Made by a program: the position numbers and the translations under genes
Assembly (NCBI GenBank): GCA_963853835.1
Contig: OY970824.1
Location: 72,798,372-72,862,371, forward strand
Length of the DNA: 64,000 nucleotides
From: Calendula officinalis
Lineage: Eukaryota > Streptophyta > Magnoliopsida > Asterales > Asteraceae
Direction: 5' to 3'
Notes under the pieces: model-generated
What the model was told of the DNA's origin: nothing
The model's database searches: none
What the model saw: the letters and a program-made list of their open reading frames with translations, nothing else
Shown here: piece by piece, positions 55,047-64,000 of the stretch
How the letters are laid out: each line of letters opens with the position of its first letter
Numbering within the stretch: the first letter of the stretch is position 1

Positions 55047-57642
55047 ATGGCGAGCATCCCCTTTCTGTTATAATCCAACTTCAATCACAAGCCTTCACTC
55101 CAACGGTCCATCTATTCACCCCAACTCTCATCTCTCCAATTCCCAATCAAATTAAGAAACCACTTTCCTTACAGTAAAATCACCAAAACTTGCCCGAATT
55201 TCAAAAGCAAATGCTTAATCATGAACCCTAATCGCAAGCCCGAAATGGTTTTGCCTGATCCTAACAGAATTAGTGATGTAAATCAAGTGATTTGGAGATC
55301 AATCAGGAATGTTTTACAGAAACCGGTAATAGCTGGGGTTTTATTAGGGTTGTTATTGTCGTACGATCATCACCATGGTTGTGTTGCGATGGCTGCTTCA
55401 CGTGGGCGAATGGGTGAGAGCTCAGTTTTAGGGGTGTGTATAAAAACCGGAAAACCGGAACCGGCACCGAACCGAACCGGAACCGGCATAACCGGTCCGG
55501 TTCCCCGTTCTTAGATTTGATAAAAATTAACAAAGCGGGTTTACCGGTTCCGGTCCCGGTTCGGTTCCGGTTTTTTCGGGTTTGGAACCGGCATTTAAAT
55601 AGGTATATAGACTAACGAGTTTTCATATATACATGTCGAAATAATAGGTATATAGGCTTTTAATAGAAACATATTTTACTTGAAACAACCCGTGAACCCC
55701 CGCAAACATCATACTTTTATTAAAAGTACACTAAAATATTTAAGTTATATATTTTAAGATGAAAATATGCACCGAAAATGTATAATCGGATGGCAAACAC
55801 AAAAACCGGGTTTACCGGTTCTAAACCCGCTTGAAGACCGAACCGACCCGGAACCGGACCGGGCCCGGAACCGGTTTAACTGGTCCAGTTCTCGGTGCTT
55901 GAAATTTCATTTTTTCGGTTACCGGGTTTACCGGTTCCGTTCCGGTCCGGTTCGGTCCGGTTCCGGAACCGAACACATCCCTACTCAGTTTCATCTTCTT
56001 CTTCATCATCAGATTCTAGAAGCGATAGCACTCAAACTGATGATTTTGCGGCTCCTCCTTCTAGAATTTTCTATGGAACCGATGCAATAGCACCGTATGC
56101 ATTTATAATTATTGCTGTGATTGCTGTGATTGCCCCTTTTTTGGCCAATAATATTTCTGCCAAAACAAGCATTATCAAGCTTCAGGTATTCTTTTCTTCT
56201 CAGCTGCTGTAATTTCATAAGATATTTATATTTCATGTGATTTTGTTACGAAGGTTGGATTGTTGGGTATGGCTACATCCCTACAAAAGGATCTTAATCA
56301 GATTGCTGAGTCAGCTGATACCTCCAAACCACAGGGCTTCAGATTTATATTACAAGGTGTGTCACACAATCTCTGTGATTATATGAATATATTTGCAACC
56401 ATAAAAGGAACCACTATTTATTGTATATGATTCTTGTTTAGGAACCAATATTAATCTTTATGGTTAATTAATGTTTCAACTAATTTTGTTTTGGTTACAG
56501 GGGCAACAGTATCCCTACTTCAGAATCTTGATTATTGTGTATCTGCTTATTCATCTGTAAGTCACTATCAACTTCTTGCTTCTGCTTCATAAACCTTAAA
56601 CAAATTGCCACACTCAGGATCCTAAGTATTTTGTTGCCCTGGGCAAAACGATCTAAAAAATGCCCCTAAAATTTTTTTAGAGCAAACAACACAATGACAC
56701 ATTGACCATAATTATAAAATAGGGTTCATGGAGAATTTAATTATGTCTAAAATAAATATTGCAAAAAGTGTGAATTATTTTTTTATTGGCATTATAATTA
56801 TTATATCAAGGTTTTAGTCAAAACATAAAAATCTGGCATACGAAAATGTTGAAAATTGAAATTTGAACTAGGATCATATAAAATGAAATTCATATGGTGT
56901 CATAATTTTATGAAATAACTATTTAAAAAAAATGATTAAAAACACTTACCTACACATCCCATTACAAATAACGGATTTTAACATTGACGAATACTATGAA
57001 TTGGACTACACTCACGATGCCCCTAGAGACAACACCAGACTGTTGTTGGATATTACTTTTTTATTTAGGTGGATATTAAATGGGGTGAAAAGCGAAATGG
57101 GGAACGATTTAACAAGCTTTCAGTTGAAGAAAGGGCTAAGTTTCATGAGGAGACTTTGGTCAATGCCAACAACATCAGAAAACAAAGTGCAACATGTCAA
57201 ACCTCCCCTAACGAGTATATTGTGGTTAGTACTTTTGACATCATTACCATACAGTTAGTTATTCCTAATAGTTCAAAACCAATCTTGTATGAGTTTTTCT
57301 TGTGGTAATAAAGCCGGCTAAAAAACATGTATTTTGTGCTTCAAGGTTACGCTCATTGTGGCCACTACAGATGTACAAGAACTGCCAGCTGTCAAAAGCA
57401 GTGCACAACTGAAGGAAGCTTTGCAAAAGCTGGCCTGTATCCCTTCATACAAAATTACGGTGAGATAAACCTATACATATAATTACATATATGCAATTGT
57501 ATTGTAGGCCATAAATGATGATTCTTGATTTCTTGTGTTTGTTTACAGGCAGCTAAGGTGTTATGGACCCCGCAACAGGAGAATCATTGTCTTACTGAGC
57601 GAGAATTCATCAAATATTATCCTTTGTTGCACCCTCTCTAGT
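55047..57642 (+). pseudogene. DUF1517 (FLAP1-like) gene copy E, full exon set, broken
   Basis: The most complete copy. Exons: 55047-56185 (with a hAT inside), 56264-56356, 56501-56556, 57069-57234, 57356-57459 and 57549-57642, all with GT-AG borders. ATG 55047 starts a plastid-transit-like leader (MASIPFLL), but TAA follows at 55071-55073 where copy C has CAA. Downstream come NPNRKPEMVLPDPN, VIWRSIRNVL, DHHHGCVAMAASRGRMGESS, poly-Ser, a hydrophobic helix (YAFIIIAVIAVIAPFLANN), VGLLGMATSLQKDLNQIAES, FNKLSVEERAKFHEE, LKEALQKLACIPS and VLWTPQQEN to YYPLLHPL stop. Exons 2 to 6 have no lesion. An ATG at 55221 could restart translation without the transit peptide, but the hAT brings a stop soon after. 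Confidence 0.82.
55421..55991. mobile_element. hAT MITE inside exon 1 of copy E
   Basis: Element 55429-55983 (555 bp) with ends TAGGGGTGTGT and ACACATCCCTA, flanked by the 8-bp duplication CTCAGTTT (55421-55428 and 55984-55991). The interior is packed with AACCGG/CCGGTT motifs in both orientations. It splits the poly-Ser region of the protein; the reading frame of the flanks still matches once the element and one TSD copy are ignored. Confidence 0.95.
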
Positions 57643-58338
57643 TTAGATAGATACCGCATCTACTTCCCCAACATATTAGATTGTGGTTAGTCTAAAAATA
57701 ATTAGGTAATAAAATTGTGGTAACATTTATGTTCATTCATTTAAATCCTTATTTATTTTTTTGTTGAAACGACAAATCTAATCACTCCTAATTACCACTT
57801 ATGTCCACGAAGGAACTCGAACTCCTGACCTCAAAGTTGAGAGGCAAACACCATATCGCTAGGCTAAAGGCCCTTCATTATTTAATTATTTATATTCATT
57901 TTTAGAAATCAATCCATATTAACTTTTTTTAGAGATTTTACCCACATTTATATGACCATCTATGGTTTCATTTTTATCACAAAATTTAACCAAATTTATC
58001 AATATTGGATGATTAAAATTAAAGTTATAACAGTATTGACATCTACATAAATCAAGAAAAAAAAAATAATACATAAAAATAAAGTGCATGCGGTTCTGCA
58101 AATCTGCAATTATATCTTGATGAACATCTCCATAGATTTGAATATTATAACACCCATGTTTTCAAAAATGGCAAACTTAACACTCTTTAGCCTCACACAT
58201 GATTAATACTACTAGTAAGAGAAAAAGAAATAACACAACATTACCTATGTTCGACTAAAAGTTAACACAGACTCCTCCCTAACTTCCGTGACGTTACGCA
58301 TAAAAATGTCGTACCTTAAAGACATGAGATAAATAGTA
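57643..58338. other. Spacer with a SINE-like sequence
   Basis: Contains the SINE-like element at 57751-57875. The rest is AT-rich with no gene. Confidence 0.45.
57751..57875 (-). mobile_element. tRNA-derived SINE, probably truncated
   Basis: On the minus strand TAGCCTAGCGATATGG (A box) and GAGTTCGAGTTCC (B box) are followed by a short body and an A run (T run on plus, 57756-57762). TTATTTAT occurs on both sides, a possible short duplication. Confidence 0.6.
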
Positions 58339-58602
58339 CTCCCTCCGTCCCACAAAAAACTTCCCATTTGACTTTTGCACAAGTTTTTAGGTGATAGTTA
58401 GTGCTGGGGTCATTGATAATATTTTTAATTAAAATATAAGGTTGGGTTGGAGAGATAAAGATAATTAATGGATATTAGTGGTGGTGTCTTTAGTAATAAT
58501 ACCTTTTTATTGTCTGGAGCCCATCAAATATGGGAAATGAGAAGTTTTTTGTGAGACAAAAATTTATAGTGAAATGAGAAGTTTTTTGTGGGACGGAGGG
58601 AG
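58339..58602. mobile_element. Stowaway MITE
   Basis: 264 bp starting CTCCCTCCGTCCCACAAAAA and ending TTTTTTGTGGGACGGAGGGAG, flanked by TA. Confidence 0.92.
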
Positions 58603-58718
58603 TATTAAATAAACATTTTGTATATAAAAATTCTCTTTATATTATTTGCTTGTTGTTTTAATCCCTAAAAACTAAGTAGCATCGAATTACATATAATTTA
58701 AAATGAATGTCTAACATG

Positions 58719-59371
58719 GCAAATCGGTCTGCTATATGTGGGCCTGTAGCGCTCTGTTTAGTTTTGTCTCGGCTAGAACGGGCTTTGATAATACTCTGTT
58801 CAAGTCGATGCCCATCTATAATATTCCTTGGGTTAAACTAATTCCGAAGAAAGTCAATATATTCATTTGGAGATTGTTTCATAGGCGGCTTGCTACTTAT
58901 TACAATATTCTTAAGCGATGTATGTGAAACGCAAATTGAGAATCAGGAGCATTTATTTTGGTGTTGTCCGAGGGAGATTTGGGTTGAGTTTTGTAATTGG
59001 TGGAAAATTGACTTAGTGGTATTCCATTGTCTCGATCATATATTGGTGTGGGGGACAATCCGAAGGTCAAGCATCAGATTCTCAATTCGGCAATCTTTAT
59101 GATGCTATGGCTTATTTGGAAGTTAAGAAATGATCGGATCTTCAATCATGATAACAATAGTCATACCTCGATTTTTTATTTAGCTCAAGGGCAGGTGTTT
59201 TTTTTTAGATTAAACATGGATTGAAATAAGAGTGGTTTAGCTCCGATTGAGGTATTTGGTGATGTGATCCGCTTTCTGTATGATTGTGATTTTTGTGTTT
59301 GTTTTTTTATGTATTTCGTTGTAGTTGCTTGCTACTTTGTTTTAATTAATTCTTCGCGGTAAAAAAATATG
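58719..59371 (+). mobile_element. LINE 3-prime fragment (zf-RVT region)
   Basis: Frames around 58736-59224 read IPWVKLIPKKVNIFIWRLFH, then QEHLFWCCPREIWVEFCNWW and MLWLIWKLRNDRIFNH, the zinc-binding region typical of plant L1-type LINE ends (planned order: WK..PxKVxxFxWR, HxxxxCxxxxxxW, WxxWxxRN). Frameshifts separate the pieces. It ends near an A-rich run at 59360. No TSD was found. Confidence 0.75.
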
Positions 59372-60408
59372 TTCACAAAAATGAGTTTTTTTTCTTCTTT
59401 CCGGAAACGAAAATTAATCTCTACGTTAAATTGCAATGTTGTTTCAATGTTATTCAGATTTCCATTTAACTTTGATTATATTAATTTTCACTTTATATAT
59501 AATTGAGTTAATGAAAGATGATATTTCTATGAATTTTAACATTGAAGATTTACTAGAATCAGATGAAGATTGAGGCTAGTTGATATGGGTTCTTTATGTG
59601 GTGTGTGACTGTGTGGTGTGGTCTTATGTGGCAACCAACCACACCTTGCTCCACATGGGAACATCACCCCGCTCCACACCGTGCATGCATGTGAAAGGGG
59701 CCCCACCATATCCCTCACACATGCTCCCCAAGCCTGTGCCTTCACGTTGTCGTGGCCATGGATCCACCACGCCCTGCCTCCACATGTGAAGGGGGGTGGT
59801 GTTCATATTTTTCTCCATGGTGTGGAGCCTTGCACCTCAGCACCACGTGATGGGAATTTCGACCCATACCGAGTAGCCTGAGAGGGTTTAATCATTTTAT
59901 TTCTATAAAATTAGAAGTTATTCCACAAAGAGAAAAAACTAAAACAAACCTAATTTTTGAAAGCCACTTGAACCAGAAAATCAGACTCTTAATTGGAAGA
60001 AATCAAATCAGACGCTTAATTTGATTTTCTGATTGTGCCCTAGAAAACTCCAATCGCCGCCCTTCTCGTTTAGCCCTCGTCCTTTGTACCTCCCCGCTTC
60101 CTTACGTCGAATCAAAACAAATTAAGTAATTGGGCTAGATATAGAGGGAGGTCTATGTCGCCCAGCTCCCCCCCCCCCACACCCCCACCCCCCGAGCTGG
60201 GCCTGTGAGGAGGTTGGTGGAAAAGAAAGCAACACCGAACACGAGCTGCGGTATAAAAACAACGACAAATAAACTATACCAACTAACCGGCGTCGACTAA
60301 AGGGAAAATGACTTGGATTTCAGAAAAATAAAGAAGATGATGGCAATAGAGGACTCGCAGACGGGGGAGTGCGAGGAGCATATAGAAACCCTAGGTCAGA
60401 TAATTTTA
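59372..60408. other. Spacer with a GC-rich block and a C-rich hairpin
   Basis: About 59590-59870 is GC-rich with repeated CCACATG and TGTGGTG words; frames on both strands overlap there and none resembles a protein. 60160-60202 is a hairpin with a C-rich loop. A mirrored pair, TCAGACTCTTAATT and CAGACGCTTAATTTG, lies near 59980-60025. No gene is supported. Confidence 0.45.
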
Positions 60409-60567
60409 GGCTCTGATACCATGTAAAATAATGAAACCCCGTCACGATAATTATATTATTAATCACTAAATAGAGATTATAAACATACCTAGAAGCCCTA
60501 CTGGACCCTAAACCCGTCTATACAATCGCTTAGGTCATATAATAAACATAAACTATATTATCTAACA
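60409..60567 (-). mobile_element. Fragment of a short-LTR retroelement (LTR plus primer site)
   Basis: GGCTCTGATACCA (60409-60421) is the inverse of the TGGTATCAGAGCC primer site. Directly to its right, about 145 bp from TGTAAAATAATG to ATTATCTAACA has TG...CA ends. Read on the minus strand this is an LTR followed by a primer site, as in TRIM or small copia elements. The partner LTR was not found. Confidence 0.5.
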
Positions 60568-60676
60568 ATAATAAGAGAGATGGGGAAAAAAATTACTTCT
60601 GAAAAGTTAGGAAATTAAGACAATATTAATCATGATTTTACTGAAGAGATTGTAGGATTGTAGAATTCTATCTAAG

Positions 60677-61585
60677 CTAGAGAGGGTGCAACAAAGGATA
60701 ATATGTGATGAATTCTCCCTCGGTAAGACAATGATTCTCCTGTTGTGGGGTCCATAACCAGTGCCACAGGGGGGTTTAATGTGTGCAATTGAACAGGGCC
60801 CCCCCAAAAAAATAGGGCCCATATTTTACTTTGTTTACGAACTCCTGTTATACATATACTAGATAGTTCTAAATTGTTTCCAAAGCTAGTTGTGGATCAC
60901 TTGGTTCCTGCCTTACTTGTGGCCCCAAGGGCCCGTGTTTGATGATTCCTCTTCATGACAAAATATGTTTTTTTTTTGCCAAAGAGTTTATATTTTATTG
61001 TTATATTTAGATTTTTAAAATAGAAAAACATTTGGCCAAATTAGACACATCTATCGTGTCAAAGAAAACTATAAAACTGAAAAGTTTAAAGTACGATTAT
61101 TAATTTAATTAACAAGTTAGAAAATTTAATTTTTTTAGATAACATGTATGGATAAAGAAGTTAATAAAAATCACAAAAGAACTAAAATTTTGATATGTAG
61201 AAAAATTTATTTTCATTAATACATTAAAATTACGTAATTTTTAATACTTCTTTATCTAAGATTATATCTATCAGAGACATATGTGTTTGTGTATGTGTAC
61301 GCTTTATAACTGTTTAGGGGCCCTTTAAATTTTTGCACAGGGTCTTACATATGTCGGGGCCGGCCCTGTCCATAACACCTTGGCTGCCTGTAAACAAACA
61401 CAAGAATCATCGATCATGTATGGCCTACAATACAATACATTGCATATATGTAATTATATGTATAGGTTTGTCTCACCATAATTTTGTATGAAGGGATAGA
61501 GGCCACCTTTTACAAAGCTTCCTTCAGTTGTGCACTACTTTTGAAAACTGGCTTGTACATCACTAGCAGCCACAATGATCGGAAC
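60677..61585 (-). pseudogene. DUF1517 (FLAP1-like) gene copy F, last two exons, split by a hAT
   Basis: On the minus strand, exon 5 (61585-61477) matches the VPIIVAASDVQ region but has lost bases and carries a stop (TAG after FQK) and a second in-frame TAA. The last exon (61387-60677) encodes AAKVLWTPQQEN through TYYPLLHPL stop, interrupted by a 610-bp hAT MITE. No exons 1-4 are found further upstream on this strand. The 3-prime flank resembles those of copy D and fragment G, so F arose by duplication and inversion relative to A-E. Confidence 0.78.
60751..61376. mobile_element. hAT MITE inside the last exon of copy F
   Basis: Element 60759-61368 (610 bp), starting CAGTGCCACAG and ending GGGGCCGGCCCTG, flanked by the 8-bp duplication TCCATAAC (60751-60758 and 61369-61376). 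The TIR is imperfect (CAGTGCC against CAGGGCC). The inside is AT-rich with no transposase motif. Confidence 0.88.
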
Positions 61586-62159
61586 CTTCAATCACAAAAT
61601 GCATCTTTTTTAGGGGGTGTTTTTGAAAATGGTTATTGAAACTATTTTACTTGGTGTTTTTCTTTCATTTGTGCAAGTACGATGGTTTCTTACAACAATA
61701 TGATGGGTAGAAAAGTTTAAAATAAAAAATTATATTCGATGAATATACTTACATTTCCCTTGAAATCTTTTACAGCCTTTTGAAATATGGGAAAGGACTT
61801 TGCTTTATCATTTAAACTAGTAAAAAGAATCACATGTCAGTTCATTTAAGACACAAATAAGAGTTTGCTAAACCAGCAAATTAAGCATATAATTTAAGAA
61901 AAGCTGATATCAACATAAAATAATTACTGATTCTTGACTGGGTTCTAACATACTTGTGAAGCAATTTCACGTATGAAGTAAATCACCAAAAGAAGCTTGT
62001 TCTTAGAGACAGATTCCGACTTTGTGAACAGATGATATCAGTAGGTAAATATGTGGCTATATATTATATTGCATGAAAACTTATATGTGGCAGATGGCCC
62101 GTTTACTTCTTGGCTAAGTAACCCGTTCATTAGTGCTAAATTAACTTTGACCCATTTAT
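61586..62159. other. Spacer upstream of copy F
   Basis: No further DUF1517 exon on the minus strand, and no other gene or terminal repeat seen. Confidence 0.45.
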
Positions 62160-63144
62160 GTATGAACCATAGTCACATAGAACGCGGTACACTCCGGTAC
62201 GGGTACGCGGAACGGGTACGCGATTCACTAGTTCTGGCGTATCTGGTACGAGGGGGGTAGGTTCATTTCGGTACGTGTCCGGTACAACGGTACGGTGTAC
62301 CTTACATTTTGGAACGATGTACCAAATAATATGGTACGATGTACCCTTAAAATCAAGTTTTTTTTATATATATAAATAAATATATATATAATTATAGTTT
62401 TAAAGTTCAAACTTCAAGTCAAAAAACAAAAACATAGCATAAAATCCATAAATACTTCAAAGACATTAACGAAAATACTTGAGCGTTAACTAAAAAGAAA
62501 TTAATCGTCTACCAAAATTTAAATGACATAAAGCAAACAAAACAAAAACACTTGTCTAGTGATCTTCCACCCTTGGTCTTTTTCTTTTTCCATTTCCAAC
62601 AACTTGTTCTTCATCCAAGATATTCCATGTCATCTCTTCCAATCTTGCACTTGAATCTTCTATGTTCGTACTTTCTGGATTCACATCCCAGTTTTTGTGT
62701 GGTCCAGAATTATAATTTTCTGAAAATCGAGATAAAAAGACGTACGTTTGAGTGGATGAAAACAAGTTTGTCAGCTCTTTTGGAATTCAGGCGGTTTCTC
62801 TTCACGTTATGAATGTAAGAATATGTGCTCCAGTTTCTCTCTGCCGAGGAGCTGCTAACAGGTTGTGAAAGAACTTTTTTTGCAACTTCTGCTCAATTTT
62901 AAAATTACGTCCCCGACTTCATACAAAACGCGATCCAAATCACCGGATACGATGTACCCACCGATTAGGAACACGATTGCATGCCGACCCGGTTCGCGTA
63001 CCTTAGTTGATAAGGAACTCCAATATGGCGTACCAAATGGCGATCCCGACAGTGTTCGGGACGCTAATGAATCGTGTTCCGGTACTCGGCGTCCGGTACG
63101 CAGTTCATGGCCAAATCGGTGAATCGCGTTTCTATGGTATGAAC
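62160..63144. mobile_element. Deleted hAT transposon with transposase remnant
   Basis: Element 62168-63136 (969 bp) starts CATAGTCACATAGAACGCGG and ends CGCGTTTCTATG, flanked by the 8-bp duplication GTATGAAC (62160-62167 and 63137-63144). GGTACG-type motifs crowd both subterminal regions in opposite orientation, as expected of hAT transposase binding regions. The C-terminal part of a transposase remains on the minus strand. It is non-autonomous. Confidence 0.93.
62556..62868 (-). pseudogene. hAT transposase C-terminus (hATC dimerisation remnant)
   Basis: Frame 62868-62710 reads SSSAERNWSTYSYIHNVKRN, then RLNSKRADKLVFIHSNVRL, the hallmark of the hATC dimerisation domain of plant hAT transposases. 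Then a frame change near 62740 leads to SRFSENYNSGPHKNWDVNPE and a final RLEEMTWNILDEEQ with a basic tail KRKRPR and a stop at 62556. The DNA-binding BED finger and catalytic domain are missing. Confidence 0.85.
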
Positions 63145-63530
63145 TAGCTAATACGGGTTATGCTTTATGCATTAAAAGTACACTTTTCTGCACTCAATCC
63201 ATTTTACCCATTCCCTTCCTAATTTTTTATTGACAGGTTTGATGAATCATAAATAGAAAAACAACCCGAATTGACCCATACATGAGTATCTTGTATCTGA
63301 TTGCTTTTATAAACCAACTCTTAAAACCCACATCTAAACACTCCCCTTGTTTGTTGTTTATACTACTATTGTAATCTCCATAATTGATATTTTATATAAT
63401 ATATGAAAATATTTGTTTTAACTACGAAATTTTTTCAAAGGTACAAAGTTTTCAATGAACAAATTTTGTTTTTTTTTTTAATAAAGTAAAAGACTCTGAA
63501 ATTATGAAAATATTATGAAATTTCTATAAG

Positions 63531-63562
63531 CACTCGTGATTTATCATGAAATATATGCTAGT
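63531..63562 (+). other. Helitron-like 3-prime end
   Basis: Hairpin TCGTGAT-TT-ATCATGA, then AATATATG and CTAG (63558-63561) followed by T. It has the same architecture as 32517-32546. Confidence 0.55.
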
Positions 63563-63596
63563 TATCTAAGAATAATAATAGATGTGGAAAGAAAAA

Positions 63597-63676
63597 AAAG
63601 TTACTTCTGAAAAGTTAGGAAATTAAGACAGTAGTAATAATGGATTTAATGAAGAGAAGACATTGTAGAATTCTAT
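63597..63676 (-). pseudogene. Fragment G: 3-prime flank of a DUF1517 copy
   Basis: GTTACTTCTGAAAAGTTAGG, AAATTAAGAC and TGTAGAATTCTAT repeat, in the same orientation, the region 60595-60670 next to copy F. Only downstream flank is present, no coding exon. It marks another duplicated and truncated copy. Confidence 0.65.
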
Positions 63677-63700
63677 TAGGGATGACAATGGATCGGATAT

Positions 63701-63754
63701 GGATCAGATGATGCCGATGGATCAGATGATGCCGATGGATCAGATGATGCCGAT
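63701..63754. repeat. Minisatellite, three 18-bp units
   Basis: GGATCAGATGATGCCGAT three times without change, next to CCATAT hexamers. Confidence 0.92.
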
Positions 63755-64000
63755 GTCCACATCCATATCCATTTAAATTTACATTGTCCATATCCATATC
63801 CATATCCATTTAAATTCATTTCATCAATCGATATTCATATTCATCGGATTATAGCGAGTAAATAGGCTTTCGTTGGATGTCGGAAAAAATTTGTTTTTAT
63901 TGAAGAAAGTGCGATAGTTTTATAGATAAATTTGTAATTTTTTTTGAATATGTACATACTTTCTTTCAAAAGAATATACAAACGAAAACATAACTACGAA

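Larger units (their letters stand above)
63145..64000. other. End of window: Helitron-like end, fragment G, minisatellite
   Basis: Besides the items listed separately, 63687 onward (TAGGGATGACAATGG) looks like the start of a hAT-type element whose other end is not seen. The MDMDMDMD frame on the minus strand is a by-product of a CCATAT hexamer repeat (63755-63810). Confidence 0.45.

Noticed and set aside
59536..59881. Several overlapping frames in the GC-rich block
   Set aside because: Frames on both strands overlap each other, show word repeats and have no family resemblance.
63615..63809. MDMDMDMD frame on the minus strand
   Set aside because: By-product of CCATAT hexamers and the 18-bp minisatellite.

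Overview
This is repeat-rich plant nuclear DNA, most likely from a eudicot. The evidence is GT-AG introns in gene remnants, chromovirus-type Ty3/gypsy elements with initiator-Met tRNA primer sites, Stowaway, hAT and Harbinger MITEs, tRNA-derived SINEs, L1-type LINE tails and Helitron-like ends. Asteraceae is my guess from the retroelement style only. I see no rRNA gene, genuine tRNA gene or CRISPR array, and no host gene that looks intact.

Two host gene families dominate. The first is the DUF1517 family (FLAP1-like, a plastid membrane protein in Arabidopsis). Its six-exon structure recurs as copies A (1-1385), B (2497-4183), C (5-prime exon only, 8700-9270), D (43872-45064), E (55047-57642) and F (minus strand, 60677-61585), plus a scrap of 3-prime flank G (63597-63676). 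The second is a family I do not recognise, here called X: a small Lys-rich protein with repeated hydrophobic stretches and a conserved C-terminus (RFNNPTxxTIKL). It occurs as X1 (inverted duplication, 7345-8456), X2 (9452-21145), X3 (21275-22485) and X4 (36353-43010). All look decayed, through nonsense codons, frameshifts, lost splice sites or transposon insertion.

Transposons explain much of the breakage. A 10.7-kb Tekay/Del-type gypsy element with 2,895-bp LTRs splits X2 (9856-20557, TSD AAAAA). A 5.4-kb Reina-like gypsy element with 332-bp LTRs splits X4 (36849-42254), apparently without a TSD. A pol-less relative lies just past copy D (45090-47095). hAT MITEs sit inside exon 1 of copy E (TSD CTCAGTTT) and inside the last exon of copy F (TSD TCCATAAC).

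The intervals between the genes hold layered insertions. A Tat/Ogre-type element with most of its internal region missing (23148-28959, TSD ATAAG) carries a hAT (TSD TTAACTAG) that itself carries a smaller hAT (TSD TCTTGAAG). A Mutator-like foldback element (30115-31509) carries another hAT (TSD ATGCAATC). A TIR element sits between two long (TA)n tracts (5236-5859). Several hairpin-plus-CTAG sequences look like Helitron 3-prime ends. Upstream of one of them (50923-50958) lie fragments of a UDP-galactose-transporter gene and an Alfin-type PHD gene, possibly captured. A deleted hAT with a recognisable hATC dimerisation remnant lies at 62168-63136.

The observation I would follow first is X1: a roughly 0.5-kb inverted duplication of an X-family gene end. 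It could form a long hairpin RNA able to feed small RNAs against the neighbouring X paralogues. This is inference from sequence alone.
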